Positions 35,784 to 44,852 of a stretch of 64,000 bases of DNA are shown here, piece by piece. Positions within the stretch are counted from its first letter, which is position 1. Each line of letters starts with the position of its first letter. Origin of the DNA: Mucilaginibacter oryzae (GTDB lineage: Bacteria; Bacteroidota; Bacteroidia; Sphingobacteriales; Sphingobacteriaceae); the NCBI RefSeq assembly GCF_003148845.1, contig NZ_QGHA01000001.1, positions 930,001 through 994,000 on the forward strand. The letters run 5' to 3'. The position numbers were made by a program, and so were the translations under genes. The notes below the pieces were generated by a model. The model saw only the letters and a program-made list of their open reading frames with translations. It made no database searches and was not told the DNA's origin.

Positions 35784-36671
35784 TCAGTTTTTATATTGTA
35801 AACCTACTATAACCTTTAACGAATGTGGTAATACTTTTATATCTACCCCAGTGCCTGCCATCTGCGGCTCACCATCAAGATGGATAGGCCCTGTTTGTTC
35901 TCTTTTTATCATGATATGCTTGCCGCGGATAATTTTAACATATTTTGAGCTTTCGGTAGCCTTCAATATCATGCGCATACTCATTTCCGGGAACCGCCAT
36001 AACGGAAATGGTTTAATCACACATACATCAAGCAACCCATCCTGCAGGCTTGCTTTAGGTGAGATGTGTACATTATTACCATATTGCGACGAGTTGGCAA
36101 TACTAAGCATAAAGGCTTCATAATCATACGCGTCACCGTCAATTTCAAGGTGATAGTTTTGTGGCCGGTAACCGATCACCTCCTTTATTGAGGATTTAAT
36201 ATAACTGATAAAGCCCCGCTTTTTTCCATGCGAAAAAACCTCGCTGATGTGGGCATCAAACCCCATACCCGCCATATTGAAAAAAGCCTGCCCGTTAATG
36301 CTTGCCGAGTCGATCATCTCCAGCCTGCCATGCGCGAGGTTTTTTATCGCCTGTGTTGTATCCATCGGGATCCCCAAAAACCTTGCGAGGCCGTTACCCG
36401 AGCCAAAAGGTACAATACCTAAAGCCGTATCGGTGCCCACAATGGCTGATGCTACTTCGTTTACCGTTCCGTCGCCGCCTACGGCCACTACTATATCAAA
36501 TTTGCTAACTGCCTCGCGGGCTATAACTCGCGCATGGGCCACCCCATCGCTAAAAGCTATAACCGGTTCAAGCACGTTGGCATCAACAGTTTCATTAATC
36601 AGTTCAGGCACCCCGTCCTTCTTCTTCCCGCCCGAAATTGGGTTAATTATAAATAACGCTTTCCGTTTCAA
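35784..36671 (-). CDS. Diacylglycerol/lipid kinase (YegS/BmrU family)
   Basis: 295 residues. The catalytic DAGK domain has the phosphate-binding start [14 protein letters not shown], the nucleotide loop [18 protein letters not shown] and [19 protein letters not shown]. The C-terminal lobe includes [20 protein letters not shown]. These cytoplasmic enzymes phosphorylate diacylglycerol or related lipids with ATP. It is divergent from metK across an intergenic region holding the riboswitch. Confidence 0.9.
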   Translation of the reverse strand: MKRKALFIINPISGGKKKDGVPELINETVDANVLEPVIAFSDGVAHARVIAREAVSKFDIVVAVGGDGTVNEVASAIVGTDTALGIVPFGSGNGLARFLGIPMDTTQAIKNLAHGRLEMIDSASINGQAFFNMAGMGFDAHISEVFSHGKKRGFISYIKSSIKEVIGYRPQNYHLEIDGDAYDYEAFMLSIANSSQYGNNVHISPKASLQDGLLDVCVIKPFPLWRFPEMSMRMILKATESSKYVKIIRGKHIMIKREQTGPIHLDGEPQMAGTGVDIKVLPHSLKVIVGLQYKN

Positions 36672-36691
36672 CTATATATTATTTCAATCTT

Positions 36692-36699
36692 CAAAAGTA
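36692..36699 (-). promoter_or_regulatory. Candidate promoter of the lipid kinase gene (-7 box TACTTTTG)
   Basis: TACTTTTG on the minus strand fits TAnnTTTG. Transcription would begin about 15 bases before the ATG. A clear -33 element is not seen. Confidence 0.35.
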
Positions 36700-36747
36700 A
36701 ATGTATTTTCGGCTTTGTGAAATTTGTTTTATTTTTACCGCCCGAAT

Positions 36748-36812
36748 GTGGACTGATTTAATGCCCGGCAGCGCCGGGACCGGATTGCAACCACGTAAAA
36801 AAGTGCTAAAAC
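36748..36812 (+). ncRNA. SAM-II-type riboswitch upstream of metK
   Basis: The order of conserved blocks matches SAM-II: GTGG (36748-36751), CTGATTTAA, a variable loop, TTGCAA, CCAC (36791-36794, pairs with GTGG), GTAAAAAA and GTGCTAAAA. The loop is enlarged by a GC-rich hairpin (CCCGGC-AGC-GCCGGG, 36764-36778). SAM-II binds S-adenosylmethionine and turns off expression of its biosynthesis genes, which fits the metK gene 72 bases downstream. A run of T at 36821-36826 can pair with the A run of the aptamer core, giving a possible expression switch. Confidence 0.8.
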
Positions 36813-36884
36813 CATGCTTCTTTTTTCACCCGGTCTGCCCTTAAAGCCCTCCTCATCTAACTTAATATTACTTATTTAAATTTT

Positions 36885-38135
36885 ATGTCATATTTATTTA
36901 CTTCAGAGTCTGTATCAGAAGGCCACCCGGATAAAGTAGCTGATCAAATATCAGACGCGCTGATTGATCATTTTTTAGCATTTGATGCCGAATCGAAAGT
37001 TGCCTGCGAAACGCTGGTAACCACAGGCCAGGTAATTTTAGCCGGCGAAGTAAAATCAAAAGCCTACCTGGATGTACAAAAAATTGCCCGCGAGGTAATC
37101 AACAAAATCGGGTATACCAAAGGCGAATATATGTTTGACGGCAGCTCGTGCGGGGTTTTGTCGGCAATCCACGAGCAATCACCCGATATTAACCAGGGTG
37201 TTGACCGCACCGCTAAAGAAGAACAGGGTGCAGGCGACCAGGGCATGATGTTCGGTTACGCCACTGTTGAAACCGATAACTATATGCCGCTTGCCCTGGA
37301 TATTGCCCATGCCCTATTAATTGAGCTGGCAACTATCCGCCGCGAAAACAACGAAATTAAATACCTGCGCCCCGATGCAAAATCGCAGGTTACATTAGAG
37401 TACAGCGATGATAACAAGCCACAACGCATCGATGCCATTGTGATCTCGACCCAGCATGACGACTTTGACGAAGAACAAGCTATGCTTGCCAAAATTAAAG
37501 CCGACATTATCAGCATCCTCATCCCCCGTGTTAAGGCTAAATATCCTAAATACGCCCACTTTTTTAACGACGATATCAAGTACCATATTAACCCTACCGG
37601 TAAATTTGTTATCGGCGGGCCGCATGGTGATACAGGCTTAACCGGCCGTAAAATTATTGTGGATACCTACGGCGGTAAAGGTGCGCACGGTGGCGGCGCT
37701 TTTTCAGGTAAAGACCCTTCAAAGGTTGATCGCTCGGCCGCTTACGCTACCCGCCACATTGCTAAAAACCTGGTGGCAGCCGGTTTATGTGATGAAGTGC
37801 TGGTACAGGTATCGTACGCTATTGGTGTTGCCCAGCCAATGGGTATTTATGTTAACACCTACGGCACCGCTAAGGTTGACCTGCACGACGGCGAGATTGC
37901 CAAAAAAGTTGAGGGTATTTTTAATATGACCCCTTATGCCATCGAAACCCGTTTTAAGCTGCGCAACCCTATTTACAGCGAAACCGCGGCTTATGGTCAC
38001 TTCGGCAGGCCTAATGAAACTGTAACCAAAACTTTTGTTGGGCATGACGGCAGCAAGCTTGAACGCGAGGTTGAATTATTCACCTGGGAAAAACTGGATT
38101 ATGTTGACCAGGTAAAAGCTGCTTTCGGATTATAA
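36885..38135 (+). CDS. metK: S-adenosylmethionine synthetase
   Basis: 416 residues, slightly longer than E. coli MetK. It makes S-adenosylmethionine from methionine and [22 protein letters not shown] is at the N-terminus, [13 protein letters not shown] in the middle, and the phosphate loop [19 protein letters not shown] around residue 265-285. It is a single-gene unit with a riboswitch in front and a terminator behind. Confidence 0.97.
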   Translation: MSYLFTSESVSEGHPDKVADQISDALIDHFLAFDAESKVACETLVTTGQVILAGEVKSKAYLDVQKIAREVINKIGYTKGEYMFDGSSCGVLSAIHEQSPDINQGVDRTAKEEQGAGDQGMMFGYATVETDNYMPLALDIAHALLIELATIRRENNEIKYLRPDAKSQVTLEYSDDNKPQRIDAIVISTQHDDFDEEQAMLAKIKADIISILIPRVKAKYPKYAHFFNDDIKYHINPTGKFVIGGPHGDTGLTGRKIIVDTYGGKGAHGGGAFSGKDPSKVDRSAAYATRHIAKNLVAAGLCDEVLVQVSYAIGVAQPMGIYVNTYGTAKVDLHDGEIAKKVEGIFNMTPYAIETRFKLRNPIYSETAAYGHFGRPNETVTKTFVGHDGSKLEREVELFTWEKLDYVDQVKAAFGL

Positions 38136-38160
38136 TAGCTTATCCATATATTATATATGG

Positions 38161-38190
38161 CAATAGCGATAGGGACTCCTATCGCTATTG
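38161..38190 (+). terminator. Rho-independent terminator of metK
   Basis: CAATAGCGATAG (38161-38172) and CTATCGCTATTG (38179-38190) form a perfect 12-base-pair stem with a six-base loop, followed by TTGTTT. It begins 26 bases after the metK stop. Confidence 0.8.
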
Positions 38191-38313
38191 TTGTTTAACA
38201 ACGTCTTTTTATTTTTATAGCCCGCCTTGTAGCAGATGATTTACAGGAAGATTTTCTAATTCAATTAATAATTATATACATTTATCACCTATTACTACCT
38301 TCACAATTTTCTG

Positions 38314-38853
38314 ATGCACGCCAACACCCGTAATGCCATATTTGCCATTATTTACTTCGCTGTATCGGTGCTGGTTACGGCCTGGTTTATCGGGCAAAAG
38401 TTCGGGTACATGACCTCGCCGGGTACAATATTGCTTGCCAATGCGGTAGCCGTTTTTAAATGGATTGTAACGGTAACTGCTGCTATCATCCTGCTTAAAA
38501 ACAATAAATGGTTTTTTATACGGCGGATTGCCTTCGCCAGCTTTACAGGCACCTTAATGTTCTTCTCTGTTTTTATCACCAGGCAACTGCCTATTGACAG
38601 CTGGCGGCAGTTCACCTATCCGGTGCTGCTTTCTTTCCTTGTAATGACTATCCTTTACTACAAAGCGGTGCGCGATGCAGGGCTATCCGTAAAATGGTTT
38701 GTTGGCTGGTTAATTTGCCTGGCTATAGGGCTTGTGTTGCAAATGCGCGTTGTGTTCGGGTTGCACCCTTCTTTGATGACTAACAACGTATATCAATTTC
38801 AAACGCAGTTTAAAAAAGGCAGAACATCCCTATGTTTCACCCCCGAGGTGTAA
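38314..38853 (+). CDS. Integral membrane protein of unknown function
   Basis: 179 residues. Five hydrophobic segments are visible (about 7-27, 42-62, 70-88, 101-117, 123-145), and the C-terminal 35 residues are polar. No motif is recognised. It is convergent with the histidine kinase gene at 38983-40704 and has no evident partner. The 129-base gap after it shows no clear terminator. Confidence 0.65.
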   Translation: MHANTRNAIFAIIYFAVSVLVTAWFIGQKFGYMTSPGTILLANAVAVFKWIVTVTAAIILLKNNKWFFIRRIAFASFTGTLMFFSVFITRQLPIDSWRQFTYPVLLSFLVMTILYYKAVRDAGLSVKWFVGWLICLAIGLVLQMRVVFGLHPSLMTNNVYQFQTQFKKGRTSLCFTPEV

Positions 38854-38982
38854 AATATTCGGTAACACACGCATTGCTTAAAACGAATAAACCTTCGGGC
38901 AACCTTACTATTTAGGCCGACCAAAGGTTTATAATTACCCTGAAAACGCTTATACCCTACAATTATATGTCAGAAAAAAATG

Positions 38983-40704
38983 TTAAGCCGCCGCAATAGC
39001 CCGTTTTAACGTAAAATAAAACGTGCTGCCTGATCCGATTTCGCTGTCGACACTTATTTTACCCGCCTGCGCTTCAATAAAATCTTTGGCAATGGCTAAA
39101 CCAAGGCCGGTACCGCTTTGCTCGGAAGTAGCATTAGGTACTTTAAAGTAGCGTTCGAACAGGCGTGGCAAATATTGCTCCTCAATACCTTTACCATGGT
39201 CGGTTACAGAAAACTCGATCTCATCGTTCTTGTGCTTTTTCACGGTCAATTCTACGACGGATTTTTCGTGGCTGTATTTTATAGCATTCGATAACAGGTT
39301 AATGAGCACCCAGGTGGTTTTATCGAGGTCGGCATGTACTTTTGGCAGGCTTTCATCACATTTTACCTTAATTTCCACCTGTTTCTGATCAGCAATGAAC
39401 TTGATGGCTTTTACGGCATAATCAACAATATTTTGTGGGTGGGTGCTGCCGAAGTTGAGTTGCAGCTTCCCGGTTTCAACCTGGGCCATATCCAATAACT
39501 CGCCGGTGATAAGCAACAGGCGGCGGGTATCATCATCAATATTACTGATCAGTTGGCGCTGCTCGGCATTTACATCACCAATACGCTCATCTTCCAGTAG
39601 TTTTAAGCTCATTTTAATAGATGAGATAGGCGTTTTCAGTTCGTGCGAAATGGTGGCGATAAAATTGGTTTTTGCCTCGTCAAGCTGCTGGTATTCGGTA
39701 ACGTTTTTCAGGATAATTACTTTTCCGATCACCTTGTCTTTGTTATTTACCGATAACGATTCGCGCGAATAGAAGCCCTCGTGGTTGTCGGCAAAAATGC
39801 GCAGTTTGGTTTGGTCGTTCACCAGCAGCTTGCGCAAAAGGTCGTTTTCTAAAGCAATATCGGGTGCATATTTACCATTAAGCTGATCAGCTTTCATCCC
39901 GATCAGGTTGCAGGCTACCTGGTTGGCAAATATGATGATCTGCTTTTCATCCAAACCGATAATTGCATCCTGCATGGAGTTAATGATGGTTTCGATCCGT
40001 TTTTTTTCGAACAGGATACTGGCCAGGTTGCTGTTTTCAAATTCATCCAGCTTACGGGTCATGTTGTTAAAGGCCTGGCCCAGTTCGCCAAACTCATCAT
40101 CGGCCGGAAAATGGATTTGCTGGTGATAGTTTTTGTTGGAAACTTCCCTGATGCGGGCCGTAAGTTCTTTAATAGGGTTAGCAATATACCCCGGAAAGTT
40201 AACGGCAAAACTAAACGCTACCAGAAATAAAAATGCGCCTAAAAAGGCAACCAGCCATGTGCCCCGCTTTGCGGTAGCATTGGCCACATCGTTTTTATAG
40301 GATATGGCATTCATATTCAGTTTCATAATACCGTACAGGTGCTGGTGCAGCCTGTTTCGCAGTTGCTTTTGCTCCGGCTCGGAAATACCGGTTTGTTTAA
40401 GCCTTTGGTAAGTGGCGCTGGCCGAATCTGTTAATTGCTGCTCGCCAACTTCGGTTACGTTGCGTTGTTGCAGCAGCATATTCCGGTCAATCAGCTTTAT
40501 CTGCGCTGCATTAAAACCACCATCATGCGAATCGAGCGCGGTAAGCATATTTTGCACGTACTGCAGCGTTTTATAATTATCCTTCAGTATAACTCCGGCA
40601 TCGGCCGAGAGGCGGTTTAAATAATATATGGATAATCCGCAGCAAATTAATGCCAGTGTAAACAGGAAACCGATACCTGTGCGGAGTTTGTTTTTTATAG
40701 TCAT
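38983..40704 (-). CDS. Sensor histidine kinase (HAMP-PAS), second half of a split KdpD system
   Basis: 573 residues. Two membrane helices (about 10-30 and 150-172) bracket a periplasmic sensor; a HAMP domain follows (about 172-225), then a PAS domain (about 236-340), HisKA with the phospho-acceptor His354 in ATISHELKTP, and HATPase_c with NLLSNAIKYS, DHGKGIEEQ and GTGLGLAIAKD. It starts two bases after the KdpD sensor gene, so the two act together. Classical KdpD is one protein with both parts. No response regulator gene follows. Confidence 0.88.
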   Translation of the reverse strand: MTIKNKLRTGIGFLFTLALICCGLSIYYLNRLSADAGVILKDNYKTLQYVQNMLTALDSHDGGFNAAQIKLIDRNMLLQQRNVTEVGEQQLTDSASATYQRLKQTGISEPEQKQLRNRLHQHLYGIMKLNMNAISYKNDVANATAKRGTWLVAFLGAFLFLVAFSFAVNFPGYIANPIKELTARIREVSNKNYHQQIHFPADDEFGELGQAFNNMTRKLDEFENSNLASILFEKKRIETIINSMQDAIIGLDEKQIIIFANQVACNLIGMKADQLNGKYAPDIALENDLLRKLLVNDQTKLRIFADNHEGFYSRESLSVNNKDKVIGKVIILKNVTEYQQLDEAKTNFIATISHELKTPISSIKMSLKLLEDERIGDVNAEQRQLISNIDDDTRRLLLITGELLDMAQVETGKLQLNFGSTHPQNIVDYAVKAIKFIADQKQVEIKVKCDESLPKVHADLDKTTWVLINLLSNAIKYSHEKSVVELTVKKHKNDEIEFSVTDHGKGIEEQYLPRLFERYFKVPNATSEQSGTGLGLAIAKDFIEAQAGKISVDSEIGSGSTFYFTLKRAIAAA

Positions 40705-40706
40705 GG

Positions 40707-41834
40707 TTATGAAAGTATTACAAGGTCAATATCTGTTTTGGACATTTTGTTAAGCAACTGTGTAAACACAGCGGTTTTCATGATCAACTGGTAAAATTTA
40801 AACCGCGGCTTACCAATGCAAATCGTGGTAATATCATATTTTTCGGCCGTTTCCCAAATAGTACGGGCTACGTTATCGCTTTTTACTTTAAGTACCTCGC
40901 CACCCAGTTGGGTAGCCAGTTTCATGTTATTGATAAGGTGCCTTTGCGCCGCCAGGTTAATTTTATCACTGCTTTCGCGCTGGGTTTGCACGTAAAGTAA
41001 ATACCACTTGGACCGATAATATGACGACAGCCTCGCCGTTTTACGAATGATGATTTTGGCTGATGCATCGTTGGTGCTGATGCACGCCAGAAATAGTTCG
41101 GGCCGCAGCTTGATGGTTTTGGGTACCTCTATATCTATCTTTCGCTCAACCTGGTGGGCTACCTCCCGTAACGCGAGCTCCCTTAGCTGCAATATCCGTT
41201 CAACCTGAAAAAAATTGCTGAGCGCTGTAGGGATCTTCTTTTCATCATAAATCTTACCTTCCTTGAGGCGCTCTATCAGTTCATCCGCTGTAAGGTCAAT
41301 ATTAACCACCTCATCTGCCAGTTGCAAAACCTTATCGGGTACACGTTCGTTAATAGTGGCCCCGGTTATCCGCTCAACCTCTTCGTTCAAACTTTCAATG
41401 TGCTGGATATTTACGGCGCTGATTACGTTGATACCTGCATTCAGTATTTCCAATACATCCTGCCAGCGCTTTTCATTACTGCTGCCCTCAATATTGGTAT
41501 GGGCCAGTTCATCAACAATAACCACCTCCGGGCGCAGGCTGATCACTGCCTTCAGATCCATCTCCTCCAGTTCCTTTCCCTTATAAAATAATTTGCGGCG
41601 CGGAATTACCGGCAAACCGTGCAGCAGGGCATGAGTTTCTTTACGGTTATGGGTTTCGATATAACCGATTTTTACGTCGATACCATTCCGTAACAGGGTT
41701 TGTGCCTCCTGCAACATGCGATAAGTTTTGCCTACCCCGGCACTCATGCCAATGTATACCTTGAACTTGCCCCGGCGCGATTTTTTAATCAATTCCAGGA
41801 AATGCTCAACAGATTGCTCTTTGGTGTTTTCCAT
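40707..41834 (-). CDS. kdpD: KdpD N-terminal sensor domain with USP domain
   Basis: 375 residues. Residues about 18-230 are the KdpD sensory domain with a Walker A site (GMSAGVGKTYRM) and the signature VVIVDELAHTNIEGSSNEKR. A universal stress protein-like domain follows (about 250-375). The protein has no membrane helix and no kinase domain; these are in the next gene. In classical systems this domain senses K+ and c-di-AMP. It lies at the end of kdpFABC, separated from kdpC by a 190-base repeat block. Confidence 0.9.
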   Translation of the reverse strand: MENTKEQSVEHFLELIKKSRRGKFKVYIGMSAGVGKTYRMLQEAQTLLRNGIDVKIGYIETHNRKETHALLHGLPVIPRRKLFYKGKELEEMDLKAVISLRPEVVIVDELAHTNIEGSSNEKRWQDVLEILNAGINVISAVNIQHIESLNEEVERITGATINERVPDKVLQLADEVVNIDLTADELIERLKEGKIYDEKKIPTALSNFFQVERILQLRELALREVAHQVERKIDIEVPKTIKLRPELFLACISTNDASAKIIIRKTARLSSYYRSKWYLLYVQTQRESSDKINLAAQRHLINNMKLATQLGGEVLKVKSDNVARTIWETAEKYDITTICIGKPRFKFYQLIMKTAVFTQLLNKMSKTDIDLVILS

Positions 41835-41837
41835 GAC

Positions 41838-42026
41838 AAGCCCCCTCTAAATCTCCCCCGGTAGGGGAGACTTTAAAATTATCGATTTACTGTAGATAGC
41901 CATTAATGCTACTGTGCTTTTATTCTGTTAATTCTATAATTCTGATTCAGACAGCTACTTTGCGGCTACTTATTTTTAATTTGCAATTCAAAGTCCTCCC
42001 TTCCGGGGAGGATTTAGGTGGGGCTT
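41838..42026. repeat. Paired family A repeats flanking a family B fragment, kdpC-kdpD gap
   Basis: 41838-41877 (AAGCCCCCTCTAAATCTCCC...GGGGAGACTTT) and 41988-42026 (TCAAAGTCCTCCC...GGTGGGGCTTA) are inverted units of family A. Between them at 41921-41953 lies TATTCTGTTAATTC...TCTGATTCAG, half of a family B element as seen at 5521-5618. The kdpC stop codon is the TAA at the edge of the right unit. Confidence 0.8.
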
Positions 42027-42588
42027 ATTTCAGCTCATCCAACGCCACATTCAACTTCAAAACATTAACCTTAGCCGGGCCAAACATGCCAAGCAACGGT
42101 TGTTCGGTATGTTCATCAACTAATTTATTCAAGGCATCTACCGATAAACCACGAGCCTTAGCTACACGCGCAACCTGCACCTTAGCACCGGCAGGCGATA
42201 TGTCAGGATCCAGGCCGCTGCCAGATGCGGTAACCAGTTCGGCAGGGATCTGCGAGCGGGTTACACCTGGATTGTGTTTCATGAAATCATCAATACGGCC
42301 TTCTACCTGTTTCAAATAATCAGGGTTTGAAGGGCCTTTATTCGAACCTCCGGAACCGGCGGCATTATAATCAACAGCCGAAGGGCGGCCCCAGAAATAT
42401 TCGTCTTTAGTAAATTTCTGACCGATGTTGGCGTAACCAACTACGCGGTCTTTGTAAGTGATGGTTTCACCGTCGCCCTTGCCGGGAGTAAATTTACCGA
42501 TACCTGCAATGGCTAAAGGATATATGCCTGCTGTTAATACAATGAGTATTAGCGTAAGCTTGATGGATGGCAACAAATATGTTTTCAT
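42025..42588 (-). CDS. kdpC: K+-transporting ATPase subunit C
   Basis: 187 residues with one N-terminal membrane helix (about 8-28). The KdpC signature is present: GQKFTKDEYFWGRPSAVDYNA, then SGSGLDPDISPAGAKVQVAR and the C-terminal LGMFGPAKVNVLKLNVALD. KdpC bridges KdpA and KdpB and enhances ATP binding. The stop overlaps a family A repeat. Confidence 0.95.
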   Translation of the reverse strand: MKTYLLPSIKLTLILIVLTAGIYPLAIAGIGKFTPGKGDGETITYKDRVVGYANIGQKFTKDEYFWGRPSAVDYNAAGSGGSNKGPSNPDYLKQVEGRIDDFMKHNPGVTRSQIPAELVTASGSGLDPDISPAGAKVQVARVAKARGLSVDALNKLVDEHTEQPLLGMFGPAKVNVLKLNVALDELK

Positions 42589-42610
42589 TGTTTTTTAGAT
42601 TTGAGATATT

Positions 42611-42699
42611 AGATATGAGATTTGAGATGAGGAATATGAAATTTGAGATATTTTGAAAGGCGCACCAATGCGCAGTCTCATATCTCAAATCTCATATCT
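42611..42699. repeat. Inverted repeat of TTTGAGATATGAGA units between kdpB and kdpC
   Basis: AGATATGAGATTTGAGAT (42611-42628) and its exact inverted copy (42682-42699) flank further GAGATAT units. The hairpin loop holds GGCGCACCAATGCGC. The block fills the gap between kdpB and kdpC. Confidence 0.65.
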
Positions 42700-42704
42700 C
42701 ACGT

Positions 42705-44735
42705 CTAAATAAAAATTGATACAGCTAAATCAATCAGTTTAATACCTATAAAAGGTACTATGATACCGCCCAAACCATAGATCAGCAGGTTGCGGCGTAA
42801 CAGGGCACTTGCTCCTATAGGCTTGTATTCCACACCACGCAAGGCCAGTGGAATCAGCAACGGAATAATAATAGCGTTAAAGATTACTGCCGAAAGGATA
42901 GCCGACTGTGGGCTGTGCAGATCCATAATATTTAAGGCTTTCAATGCGGGCATCGATACCATAAACAGCGCCGGAACGATAGCAAAGTATTTAGCCACGT
43001 CGTTAGCTATGGAGAATGTAGTAAGCGTACCACGGGTCATTAATAACTGTTTGCCTATCTCCACAATCTCAATCAGTTTGGTTGGGTCGTTATCCAAATC
43101 AACCATGTTACCGGCTTCTTTGGCGGCCTGGGTACCGCTGTTCATGGCTACGCCAACATCGGCCTGGGCAAGGGCCGGGGCATCGTTTGTACCGTCGCCC
43201 ATCATGGCTACCAGTTTACCGCCCTGTTGCTCCTTTTTTATGTAATTCATTTTATCCTCAGGCTTAGCTTCGGCAATAAAATCGTCTACACCGGCCTTTT
43301 CAGCAATAAATTTGGCGGTAAGCGGGTTGTCGCCGGTTACCATTACGGTTTTAACACCCATTTTGCGCAGGCGTTCAAAACGTTCGGCAATACCGGTTTT
43401 AATGATATCCTGCAGTTCAATCACACCCATAATCTTCTCGTTTTTGGCAACCACCAATGGCGTACCGCCATTAGATGAGATCTTTTTCACCTGTTCTTCT
43501 ACATCGGCGGGGAAAGGGTTGCCGGCTTTTAAGGCCATATTACGGATAGAATCAAAAGCGCCCTTACGGATGCGCAAGCCGTCCGGGGTATCTAACCCGC
43601 TCGAGCGTGTTTCGGCAGTGAATTTTATAAACACCGAATCGGCTGGGGCATGCACTTTTAACTTATGTGTTCCTGTTTCGGCAAGTTCCACTATCGATTT
43701 ACCTTCGGGGGTTTCATCAGCCAGCGAACTCAATACACAAGCCATTACAAACTCCTGTTCATCCACACCGCTGGCTGCCCAAAAGTTGGTGGCCTTACGG
43801 TTACCAATGGTAATGGTACCGGTTTTATCCAGCAATAACGTATCTAAGTCGCCCGCAGTTTCAACGGCTTTACCGCTTTTGGTGATCACGTTGGCACGGA
43901 GCGCCCTGTCCATCCCGGCAATACCGATGGCCGATAACAGGCCACCGATAGTGGTTGGGATCAGACAAACAAACAACGATATAAAGGCGGCTATAGTAAT
44001 AGGGGTATTGGAGTAATCGCCAAATGGTTTCAGGGTAACACAAACAATCACGAAGATCAGCGTAAAACCGGCCAACAAAATAGTAAGGGCTATCTCGTTA
44101 GGGGTTTTCTGGCGGGATGCACCTTCTACCAGTGCAATCATTTTATCCAAAAAGCTCTCGCCGGGCTGGGTTGTTACCAGTACTTTAATCCTGTCGGATA
44201 GTACTTTGGTACCACCGGTAACTGATGATTTATCACCACCGGCTTCACGGATAACCGGGGCCGACTCACCGGTAATGGCCGATTCATCGATGGTAGCGAT
44301 ACCTTCAATAATTTCGCCATCGGTAGGAATGTTGTCACCGGTTTCGCAGATAAACACATCGCCTTTTTTTAGTTGGGACGACATTACCCTTTCTTCCTTG
44401 CCGTTAACCAGCAAACGTGCAGGGGTTTCTTCGCGGGTTTTACGGAGGCTTTCGGCCTGTGCTTTACCGCGTGCTTCGGCTATGGCTTCGGCAAAGTTGG
44501 CAAACAACACGGTTAACAACAGTATGATAAACACGGTAAAGTTGTAGGCAAAACTGCCCTGCCCTTTATTGCTAAGCGAAAACAAGCTTACAATAAGCAT
44601 TACAACAGTACCAATCTCCACAGTGAACATCACCGGGTTACGGAACAGGGCGCGTGGGTTTAGCTTGATGAAGGATTGTTTAAAAGCCTCCTTCATCTGA
44701 TCGCCCTGGAACAATGTATTTTGATTTGAGTTCAT
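42705..44735 (-). CDS. kdpB: K+-transporting ATPase subunit B (P-type)
   Basis: 676 residues. It is the ATP-hydrolysing subunit of Kdp. The TGES loop ([10 protein letters not shown]), the phosphorylated Asp in LLDKTGTIT at about residue 303, and the hinge [18 protein letters not shown] are present, along with the membrane segments typical of class IA P-type ATPases. It lies between kdpA and kdpC. Confidence 0.97.
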   Translation of the reverse strand: MNSNQNTLFQGDQMKEAFKQSFIKLNPRALFRNPVMFTVEIGTVVMLIVSLFSLSNKGQGSFAYNFTVFIILLLTVLFANFAEAIAEARGKAQAESLRKTREETPARLLVNGKEERVMSSQLKKGDVFICETGDNIPTDGEIIEGIATIDESAITGESAPVIREAGGDKSSVTGGTKVLSDRIKVLVTTQPGESFLDKMIALVEGASRQKTPNEIALTILLAGFTLIFVIVCVTLKPFGDYSNTPITIAAFISLFVCLIPTTIGGLLSAIGIAGMDRALRANVITKSGKAVETAGDLDTLLLDKTGTITIGNRKATNFWAASGVDEQEFVMACVLSSLADETPEGKSIVELAETGTHKLKVHAPADSVFIKFTAETRSSGLDTPDGLRIRKGAFDSIRNMALKAGNPFPADVEEQVKKISSNGGTPLVVAKNEKIMGVIELQDIIKTGIAERFERLRKMGVKTVMVTGDNPLTAKFIAEKAGVDDFIAEAKPEDKMNYIKKEQQGGKLVAMMGDGTNDAPALAQADVGVAMNSGTQAAKEAGNMVDLDNDPTKLIEIVEIGKQLLMTRGTLTTFSIANDVAKYFAIVPALFMVSMPALKALNIMDLHSPQSAILSAVIFNAIIIPLLIPLALRGVEYKPIGASALLRRNLLIYGLGGIIVPFIGIKLIDLAVSIFI

Positions 44736-44755
44736 GATTATTATAGTTAAATGCC

Positions 44756-44850
44756 AGCCCCTCCCAAACCCTCCCCGGAAGGGAGGGCTTTAAAAAAGAT
44801 GCTTTCTTTCTAAAAGTCTTCCCATCAGGGGGAGATTTAGAGGGGGCTTG
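44756..44850. repeat. Paired family A palindromic repeat between kdpA and kdpB
   Basis: 44756-44793 (AGCCCCTCCCAAACCCTCCCC...GGGCTTTAA) and 44812-44850 (AAAAGTCTTCCC...GAGGGGGCTTG) are inverted units, each with an inner hairpin. The layout is the same as in the nuo operon at 23632-23726. Confidence 0.82.
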
Positions 44851-44852
44851 AC

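Noticed and set aside
43312..44016. 234-residue open frame on the plus strand
   Set aside because: It is antisense to kdpB, whose P-type ATPase motifs are unambiguous.
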